Shown: positions 1 to 4,255 of the stretch, in pieces
Numbering within the stretch: the stretch's first letter is position 1
Layout of the letters: the number at the start of each line of letters is the position of its first letter
Notes under the pieces: generated by a model
What the model saw: the letters and a program-made list of their open reading frames with translations, nothing else
Database searches by the model: none
What the model was told of the DNA's origin: nothing
NCBI GenBank assembly: GCA_002294405.1
Contig: DBFP01000048.1
Location: 1 to 5,969 of the forward strand
Direction: 5' to 3'
DNA: 5,969 nucleotides
DNA from: Anaerolineales bacterium UBA877
GTDB lineage: Bacteria > Chloroflexota > Anaerolineae > Anaerolineales > Villigracilaceae
Translations under genes and position numbers: made by a program

Positions 1-75
1 ATCTACCCGGCTCTTTTTATTCTTCCCATCAGAATGTATCTCACTCCCCCCGTTCAATTTACGTTTGCTAGACAT
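1..75 (-). CDS. 5' end of an unidentified gene downstream of hgcB (partial)
   Basis: A reading frame starts with ATG at 75-73 and stays open for 25 codons to the window edge. The predicted N-terminus is hydrophilic and lysine/serine-rich, beginning MSSKRKLNGG. The start lies 4 nt after the hgcB stop codon, and a GTGGA stretch inside the hgcB end gives a plausible ribosome binding site about 7 nt upstream. The tight spacing suggests translational coupling and membership of the arsR-arsM-hgcAB operon. Too little is visible to assign a family. It could be a chance open frame, since 25 codons without a stop is weak evidence alone. The position and the ribosome binding site are the main support. 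Confidence 0.45.
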   Translation of the reverse strand, partial: MSSKRKLNGGSEIHSDGKNKKSRVD

Positions 76-79
76 TGCA

Positions 80-352
80 CTATCCACAATCACAGGTGGT
101 TTCCTTGCTGCCCTCCAGGGCAGCGCGTATCATCGCGCTGGCGCACCCTACCCCACTATCCACTGAAATGGCATTCATTATACAGTTCTTCTGACAGGCG
201 CCACATTCCATGCAGGCAGAGCCGTGGATCAGGACAGCCTTCCGCCCATCCATTACAAATACTGCATGCGGGCAGACTTCCACGCACCGGGCACACCCGT
301 TGCATCTTTCCGGGTTGTACACGAGGGTATTTACTGCATAAGCATTTAACAT
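80..352 (-). CDS. hgcB: HgcB, mercury-methylation 2[4Fe-4S] ferredoxin
   Basis: This is a 90-residue ferredoxin, the usual size for HgcB, and the partner of HgcA. In the known pathway it supplies low-potential electrons that keep the HgcA corrinoid in the Co(I) state, and it may also handle Hg(II) through its extra cysteines. Two cluster motifs are visible: C17-x2-C20-x2-C23-x3-C27-P and C47-x2-C50-x2-C53-x3-C57. The second reads CMECGAC, the family signature. A further conserved cysteine sits in GVGC (C70). The tail ends C87-D-C89-G, where characterised HgcB proteins have an adjacent cysteine pair. The start at 352 is 13 nt after the hgcA stop, with a TGGA ribosome binding site inside the gap. 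A longer in-frame start at 394 would overlap hgcA and add non-family residues, so it is not used. Linkage to hgcA makes the call firm. Confidence 0.96.
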   Translation of the reverse strand: MLNAYAVNTLVYNPERCNGCARCVEVCPHAVFVMDGRKAVLIHGSACMECGACQKNCIMNAISVDSGVGCASAMIRAALEGSKETTCDCG

Positions 353-365
353 GATCGTTTTCCAG

Positions 366-1361
366 TCACCGGATGAACAAAACAGCCACACCAAGCAGAA
401 GCCCGATTCCGCAGGTCCAAGCGATTACCGGGATAAAGGTGGATATCTCGAGCTTTACGCCGCTGCGTGAAGTGAATGGGGTCGATCCGGTGAAGTTAAG
501 CGCCAGGAATGCTGTGACTGCCGGCATTACCAGGAGGAATTCCAACACCTGCCCAATTTGTCGCCACCACGACCAACCTGGATGTCTGAAGAACACTGTC
601 AGTGCAAATGGGATGGCTGCCAGAACACCCAGGATGAAACCTTTCGTGCTGAAGTTATGGGTTGGGAGCCAGGGCAGGAATATGGGAAAAAGGGCGACCC
701 CGGTCAAGGCTGTCACCACAGCAGCCAGGGCGGACACCCATCCACCCAGGAAATAAAACACCACACCAGCGACCAGGGTTGGCAGGAATGCATTGGTCAG
801 ATCCACCGGGATCAGCACCAACCGATCGCGCAGGGAAAATTCCACTCGCCGCATTTCCGGCGTTGCCTGACGGGATGCGAGGTATTTGGGCAGATCCATC
901 GCCCGTACGGGGCCATATTCAACCCAGAACCCGGTGCGTTGTTTTACCTTATGGGCAGCCACCCCTGGAGCTCCCAACTGGGGCAGGATCAATTTCCGGT
1001 GATGAACCAGGTCGGAAAGCCCGGTGGACATCACCCTGTTAACAATTTCATCGCTGCTAAAGGTACTTTTGCCTGCCGCGCACCATACATTGATTCCCTG
1101 GGTGTCCAGCACCAGGATATATCCATCCAACCCCTTCAGCGATGAACGCAAGGCATCAAAACTAAGGCTGTAATTTGCCGTGACAAAGACAGGTGAATCG
1201 GGAGTCGGGTTTCCGAGCGCATAAAGCCCGGGTTCCAGTCGATGCTCACCCCGCTTCCAACCAATTCGTGCCAGGAAGTGATCCCAATGATCTCGAAATG
1301 TGATCGAGGATGAGGTGTGGAATATTTTGGGGGATGTTGTAATGGAGTCAATACCAATCAT
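366..1361 (-). CDS. hgcA: HgcA, corrinoid methyltransferase for mercury methylation
   Basis: HgcA carries a methyl group on a corrinoid and passes it to Hg(II), producing methylmercury at the inner face of the cytoplasmic membrane. The 331-residue length fits the family. Residues 1-180 form the corrinoid-binding domain, related to the CO dehydrogenase/acetyl-CoA synthase corrinoid protein. It contains PGLYALGNPTPDSPVFVTANY (45-65) and the cap-helix signature N91-V-W-C94-A-A-G-K98. C94 is the predicted lower axial cobalt ligand, the residue essential in characterised HgcA. LILPQLGAPGVAAH (124-137) and YGPVRA (149-154) follow. The C-terminal part has about five membrane segments (roughly 190-206, 209-231, 241-258, 271-290, 308-329) and the conserved NFTGSTPFTS loop (289-298), which separates HgcA from the soluble corrinoid protein of the acetyl-CoA pathway. 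The start at 1361 has a GAG ribosome binding site 8 nt upstream. It lies 33 nt after the arsM stop, so it is probably co-transcribed. All key residues are present and there is no sign of decay. Confidence 0.97.
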   Translation of the reverse strand: MIGIDSITTSPKIFHTSSSITFRDHWDHFLARIGWKRGEHRLEPGLYALGNPTPDSPVFVTANYSLSFDALRSSLKGLDGYILVLDTQGINVWCAAGKSTFSSDEIVNRVMSTGLSDLVHHRKLILPQLGAPGVAAHKVKQRTGFWVEYGPVRAMDLPKYLASRQATPEMRRVEFSLRDRLVLIPVDLTNAFLPTLVAGVVFYFLGGWVSALAAVVTALTGVALFPIFLPWLPTHNFSTKGFILGVLAAIPFALTVFFRHPGWSWWRQIGQVLEFLLVMPAVTAFLALNFTGSTPFTSRSGVKLEISTFIPVIAWTCGIGLLLGVAVLFIR

Positions 1362-1394
1362 GCACTTTTCTCAACTTGGGTGGGATGAGCTTTA

Positions 1395-2132
1395 CTAAGG
1401 TTTCCTGGCTGTGATTGTTGCAGAAAAGATCTTCCCTTTAAGTCCTGAAGCTTCAATCAGGTCGCTGGCATCACCTTTTGGTTGGACTTTGATATTAATG
1501 AAACCTGCTTCGCTCAATCCAGTTGTATACTCGCTGATATCGAGAGCCCCTGCGATGCACGCTCCCCAGGCTTCCATGTTTTTCTGCAGTTCTTCGGGCA
1601 GGGGACCGTTCGTGACGATGTCTGACACAGCGAAGCGACCATTCGGCTTTAGAACCCGGAATACTTCACGAAAGACCTGCTGTTTATCGGGGGAAAGGTT
1701 GATAACGCAATTTGAGATCACGGCATCCACGCTGGCATCCTCGACCGGCAATTCTTCCAGGTAACCCTGGCGGAATTCAACATTATTGATCCCAAGTTTG
1801 ATCGCGGCCATGCGGGCGCGTTCCAACATCTCGGGTGTCATGTCCACCCCGATGACATTCCCTTTTTTGCCAACTTTTTTAGCCGCCAAGAAACAATCCA
1901 ACCCCCCTCCGGAACCGAGGTCGAGGATGGTTTCTCCGGGTTGCATATCCGCAATCGTGATCGGATCACCGCAGCCCAGGCTGAAGTTGGTGACATCCTC
2001 CGGCAGGCTGGTAACCATTTCCACCGGGTAAATGCTGTTGCCAGGGTCACCGCAGCAGGACCTGCCTGAGCGAGCCTGCTCTGCATAATGTTCACGGACA
2101 CTGTCACGGATTGTGGTGGGATTTTGAGTCAT
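1395..2132 (-). CDS. arsM: ArsM, arsenite S-adenosylmethionine methyltransferase
   Basis: ArsM methylates As(III) stepwise with SAM, giving methylated and eventually volatile arsenicals; it acts in the cytoplasm. The 245-residue protein is a class I Rossmann methyltransferase. The SAM motif DLGSGGGLD is at 71-79 and the acidic ribose-binding strand GNVIGVDMTPEML at 91-103. The arsenite-specific features are C54 in SLGCGDP, C142 in ISNCVINL and C192 in ACIAGAL, matching the three cysteines that bind As(III) in characterised ArsM proteins. A C26-C27 pair near the N-terminus corresponds to the extra regulatory cysteine region. The long C-terminal extension of some ArsM proteins is absent, as in many anaerobes. 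The start at 2132 is chosen because a strong GGAGG lies 5 nt upstream; an in-frame ATG at 2168 lacks one and would add 12 atypical residues. The gene lies between arsR and hgcA in one direction. A generic UbiE-type methyltransferase is unlikely given the cysteine set. Confidence 0.93.
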   Translation of the reverse strand: MTQNPTTIRDSVREHYAEQARSGRSCCGDPGNSIYPVEMVTSLPEDVTNFSLGCGDPITIADMQPGETILDLGSGGGLDCFLAAKKVGKKGNVIGVDMTPEMLERARMAAIKLGINNVEFRQGYLEELPVEDASVDAVISNCVINLSPDKQQVFREVFRVLKPNGRFAVSDIVTNGPLPEELQKNMEAWGACIAGALDISEYTTGLSEAGFINIKVQPKGDASDLIEASGLKGKIFSATITARKP

Positions 2133-2137
2133 TTTTT

Positions 2138-2142
2138 CCTCC
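2138..2142 (-). promoter_or_regulatory. Strong ribosome binding site of arsM
   Basis: GGAGG reads on the minus strand 5 nt before the ATG at 2132. It decides the arsM start in favour of MTQNP over the upstream in-frame ATGs at 2168 and 2156. Confidence 0.8.
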
Positions 2143-2197
2143 AGAATGAAGTTCATCCAAATTAACAAAAGTCTGTAATTATCGCAAACAAAAGAGA

Positions 2198-2497
2198 TTA
2201 AGAATTGGCTTTGGGGTTTTCGCTCTCGGTGGCAAAATTCGAATTCAACTGTCCGCAGCAGGCTGCCATCCGATCCTGGTTCAATCTGTAGAAAGTGTTC
2301 TTTCCCGCCTCGCGGATGTCGACTAACCCGGCTTCGCGAAGTATGGACAGGTGATGGGAGACAGTTGGCTGGGTGACATTCAACCCCTCAACGATCTCGT
2401 TGACCGACAGCCATCGGCAGCAGCAGAGTTTCATGATCTTCTGCCGGGTTTCGTCTGCCAGGGCCTTGGAAAAAATAACCGGATTGAAATTTTTCAT
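2198..2497 (-). CDS. arsR: ArsR/SmtB-family metalloregulatory repressor
   Basis: This is a 99-residue winged-helix regulator (103 if an upstream ATG at 2509 is used). It begins with the typical FSKALADETRQKIMKL helix (9-24). The DNA-recognition helix-turn-helix is at about 31-60 (SVNEIVEGLN, then TQPTVSHHLSILREAGLV), and the wing is at 61-72 (IREAGKNTFYRL). The classic E. coli ELCVCDL metal site is missing. Instead there are three consecutive cysteines, C25-C26-C27, just before the helix-turn-helix, and a C80-C81 pair near the C-terminus, either of which could bind As(III) or another thiophilic metal. The family represses its own operon and releases DNA on binding metal. It is the first gene of the arsR-arsM-hgcAB cluster, behind a promoter with two operator-like palindromes. 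I prefer the 2497 start because the expected transcript begins near 2512, leaving a leader of about 15 nt; 2509 would be almost leaderless. The inducer is not known from sequence. Confidence 0.92.
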   Translation of the reverse strand: MKNFNPVIFSKALADETRQKIMKLCCCRWLSVNEIVEGLNVTQPTVSHHLSILREAGLVDIREAGKNTFYRLNQDRMAACCGQLNSNFATESENPKANS

Positions 2498-2514
2498 ATA
2501 GATAACCATCTATA
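2497..2514. promoter_or_regulatory. Operator O1, perfect palindrome over the arsR transcription start
   Basis: TATAGAT-AACC-ATCTATA is a perfect 7-bp inverted repeat with a 4-bp spacer. It covers the predicted transcription start (about 2511-2513) and the arsR start codons. ArsR/SmtB proteins typically bind AT-rich inverted repeats of this type, so bound repressor would block initiation. The same unit recurs 26 bp away. Binding by this ArsR is inferred. Confidence 0.75.
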
Positions 2515-2518
2515 CATT

Positions 2519-2546
2519 ATTATATAGATAAACGTCTATTTGTCAA
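2519..2546 (-). promoter_or_regulatory. Sigma-70-type promoter of the arsR-arsM-hgcAB operon
   Basis: On the minus strand, TTGACA (2546-2541) is followed by 16 nt and TATAAT (2524-2519). Both hexamers match consensus exactly. The expected transcript start is near 2511-2513, only about 15 nt before the arsR ATG at 2497. No other good promoter is seen upstream of arsM, hgcA or hgcB, so this may drive the whole cluster. Two operator palindromes overlie it, which fits a strong promoter kept off by its own repressor. Confidence 0.82.
2524..2539. promoter_or_regulatory. Operator O2, imperfect palindrome in the promoter spacer
   Basis: ATAGAT-AAAC-GTCTAT forms an inverted repeat with 5 matched base pairs per arm and one mismatch at the inner pair. 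It fills most of the space between the -35 and -10 hexamers of the arsR promoter. Compared as direct repeats, 15 of 17 bases starting at 2497 and 2523 are identical, so the two sites are likely bound by the same protein. Their centres are 26 bp apart, close to two and a half helical turns. Confidence 0.68.
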
Positions 2547-2636
2547 GAGCAGTCGCGGCAGCCAAACACTTGATGCTGGGTTAGAAAGAAATGGAAGCGG
2601 AAATGAACCCAGGATCGCACCGCAACCTGATAATTA

Positions 2637-2665
2637 TTGTCTTCATAATATAATTCTGATATAAT
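2637..2665 (+). promoter_or_regulatory. Probable promoter for the plus-strand envelope operon
   Basis: TTGTCT (2637-2642) is followed by 17 nt and a consensus TATAAT (2660-2665). The -35 matches four of six consensus bases. A second TATAAT at 2649-2654 has no good -35 at the right distance. Transcription would start near 2672, about 43 nt before the gene at 2715. The rest of the region 2547-2636 shows no feature I can name. Confidence 0.5.
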
Positions 2666-2670
2666 TCAGA
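2655..2670. repeat. Small inverted repeat around the plus-strand -10 box
   Basis: TCTGA-N6-TCAGA is a perfect 5-bp inverted repeat whose 6-bp spacer is the TATAAT hexamer itself. This placement is typical of repressor sites, but the arms are short and the surroundings are AT-rich, so chance is possible. It differs in arm sequence from the ATAGAT operators next to arsR, so it would probably belong to a different regulator. Confidence 0.35.
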
Positions 2671-2700
2671 TATATGCTGTAAGAATAATCCTTAATCTCC

Positions 2701-2707
2701 GAGGAGG
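2701..2707 (+). promoter_or_regulatory. Strong ribosome binding site of the PrsW-like gene
   Basis: GAGGAGG stands 7 nt before the ATG at 2715, near-perfect complementarity to the 16S rRNA tail. It fixes the start of the following gene. Confidence 0.8.
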
Positions 2708-2714
2708 AATTCAT

Positions 2715-3647
2715 ATGCCTGATCAAGTCTGCTGCGTTTGTGGAGACCCGGCCTCCAAAACGATCGGGCCGCGCTGGTTTTGCGAAAAGCATTTCCAATC
2801 GGCCAAGCACGAACGCTCACATATCTGGAGGAGTTCAATACTCCTGGTGGTGGGATTGGTTGTATTTGTCGGAATTGTTTATGCGCTCGACCTGGTTTTT
2901 AAACCTGCCTTTACGAATCTTGAATTGATACTGGCGGGCCTGGTTCTCGCTCTTATACCAGCACTGATCTGGATGATTTTCTTCTACCTCCAGGACCGGC
3001 TTGAACCTGAACCCAAGGGGTACATCCTGGGAGTTTTCCTTCTGGGAGCAATCCTGGCTTCAGCGGTGGGTATTCCCCTGGTGGATAGTTTCTTTCAAAC
3101 ATCAAAATGGATCCACACCGATACCCTCACCACCATCCTTGGGAGTATCCTTGTCATCGGCTTTACCCAGGAATTTATTAAATATGCCGCAGTTCGTTAC
3201 AGCGTTTTTCAGACGGCAGAATTTGATGAAGCCACTGACGGAGTTATTTATGCCACGGCAGCAGGCTTGGGGTATGCCACAGTCTTGAATCTCCAATTTG
3301 TCATCTCCAATGGAGGTGTGGCCTTGGGTTCCAGTGTCATCCGGATGGTGGTTGTGGCGCTTGCACAGGCCAGTTTCGCCGGTATCACCGGGTATTTCCT
3401 GGGGCGTGCCAGGTTTGAGAATAAAGCCTGGTGGTGGATGCCCGCAGGCATTTCCCTCGCCGCGATGGGTAACGGTCTTTTCAACTGGTTGCGTGGCCTG
3501 GTCGTCCAGCGGGGGATCAGCCTCACAAGTGCCTCAACAAATCCGTGGATGGGCTTGTTACTCGCTGCGGTGGTTGCACTCTTCACCTTGGGATTGATCT
3601 TGTGGCTGATCCGCCGCAACATCCGTACGACGCTGGTTGAGAAATAG
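2715..3647 (+). CDS. PrsW-family membrane protein with N-terminal zinc ribbon, probably catalytically degenerate
   Basis: This 310-residue protein starts with a likely zinc-binding motif, C6-x2-C9-x13-C23-x2-H26. About eight membrane segments follow (roughly 40-60, 70-92, 104-126, 138-152, 175-195, 205-229, 240-260, 279-299). The fold family is recognised by DRLEPEPKG (94-102), the QEFIKY helix (152-157), the DEATDGVIYATAAGLGYA stretch (171-188) and ITGYFLGRA (224-232), which match the order of motifs in PrsW intramembrane metalloproteases. In PrsW these regions carry EExxK, an EN pair and conserved histidines. Here they read QExxK (Q152), LN (191-192), Q218 where a histidine is expected, and GNGLFN (252-257) in place of HGLFN. 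The putative metal ligands are therefore largely replaced, so a non-proteolytic role or altered chemistry is likely. It is the first gene of a three-gene operon, 9 nt before the next gene. Family membership is fairly sure; function is not. Confidence 0.8.
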   Translation: MPDQVCCVCGDPASKTIGPRWFCEKHFQSAKHERSHIWRSSILLVVGLVVFVGIVYALDLVFKPAFTNLELILAGLVLALIPALIWMIFFYLQDRLEPEPKGYILGVFLLGAILASAVGIPLVDSFFQTSKWIHTDTLTTILGSILVIGFTQEFIKYAAVRYSVFQTAEFDEATDGVIYATAAGLGYATVLNLQFVISNGGVALGSSVIRMVVVALAQASFAGITGYFLGRARFENKAWWWMPAGISLAAMGNGLFNWLRGLVVQRGISLTSASTNPWMGLLLAAVVALFTLGLILWLIRRNIRTTLVEK

Positions 3648-3656
3648 GAGCATGAA

Positions 3657-4244
3657 ATGACTGCAACTACCTTATCCTCCAAAACCAATTCCGGCAGCCA
3701 AAAATTCGCGGACTGGGCTGTTACCGCCGTGACAATTATCGCACTGCTGGTCGGCTGGTTCTATAAGAATAGCGTGATGAATAGAAGCTTGCCTTTCACA
3801 TCTGCAGGGATTACCGTCCGGACTCCCAGCGGGTGGATGGTGACCAGCACCCAGGGGAATGAAATTTTACATGTCACTGATCCTCTTTCCACCGGATTTG
3901 GTACTACGTATACCCTTGAAACCATTCCCGTGGCTTCGGATGCCACGATGGACCAGGTGGCTAGCATGCTGACCTTGCAGCGTGGCCAGGCTTTGACCGC
4001 CTTCCGCATCCTGGGTCAGGAATCGGTGACTGTTTATAACCAGAAAGCGTATGAGATTAATTACGTTTACGTTGAATCCAACCCCAATCTTACCCATAAT
4101 GAGATCCCCAATATCGTCATGGGATTGGATTATATTTTTCTGAAAGGCGATCATGCTGTTGTTGCCACCTATTGGGCGGAAGAAAAAGCATTTGATTCCG
4201 ACCTCGGTCGCTTTCATCAATTCCTAAGCAGCTTGAAGTATTAA
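3657..4244 (+). CDS. Single-pass membrane-anchored protein of unknown function
   Basis: This 195-residue protein has a polar N-terminus, one hydrophobic segment at about 19-35 (WAVTAVTIIALLVGWFY) and a soluble, probably extracytoplasmic domain from about 45 to the end. That domain starts GITVRTPSGWMV, and its layout (a beta-rich start, a TYTLETIPVASDATMDQVASM segment and a late FLKGDHAVVATYW strand before a C-terminal helix) resembles PsbP/DcrB-like small periplasmic domains. That resemblance is only an impression of pattern. There are no cysteines and no recognisable catalytic motif. AGGAG lies 6 nt before the ATG, and the gene is 9 nt after the PrsW-like gene. Its stop codon overlaps an in-frame ATG of the next gene, so the three are probably made together at the membrane. 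Confidence 0.8.
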   Translation: MTATTLSSKTNSGSQKFADWAVTAVTIIALLVGWFYKNSVMNRSLPFTSAGITVRTPSGWMVTSTQGNEILHVTDPLSTGFGTTYTLETIPVASDATMDQVASMLTLQRGQALTAFRILGQESVTVYNQKAYEINYVYVESNPNLTHNEIPNIVMGLDYIFLKGDHAVVATYWAEEKAFDSDLGRFHQFLSSLKY

Positions 4245-4255
4245 TGGAGACGAAC

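Noticed and set aside
34..354. Plus-strand open frame opposite hgcB
   Set aside because: It is antisense to hgcB, has a cysteine/histidine-rich random-looking translation and no ribosome binding site.
353..394. Longer hgcB reading frame starting at 394 (14 extra residues)
   Set aside because: It would overlap the end of hgcA and add residues not typical of the family; the ATG at 352 has a TGGA ribosome binding site and normal HgcB length.
373..1145. Long plus-strand open frames across hgcA (373-756, 558-1145, 662-1042)
   Set aside because: They are antisense to a strongly conserved gene, show no recognisable domains and have low-complexity proline/histidine-rich translations; they are frame shadows of hgcA.
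366..1361. HgcA could be the corrinoid protein of CO dehydrogenase/acetyl-CoA synthase
   Set aside because: The NVWCAAGK cap helix, the C-terminal membrane domain and the adjacent HgcB ferredoxin are specific to HgcA.
1395..2132. arsM as a generic UbiE/COQ5 methyltransferase
   Set aside because: The three cysteines at positions 54, 142 and 192 in SLGCG, NCVINL and CIAGAL contexts, together with the adjacent arsR, are specific to arsenite methyltransferases.
2145..2155. Palindrome ATGAAGTTCAT in the arsR-arsM gap as a terminator or attenuator
   Set aside because: The arms are 5 bp with a single-base centre and no T-run, so no stable hairpin forms.
2547..2636. Possible small RNA or gene in the divergent intergenic region
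   Set aside because: I found no extended inverted repeat, T-run or supported open frame in this stretch.
3248..3688. Minus-strand open frame opposite the PrsW-like gene
   Set aside because: It is a shadow of a well-supported membrane-protein gene; no domain or ribosome binding site supports it.
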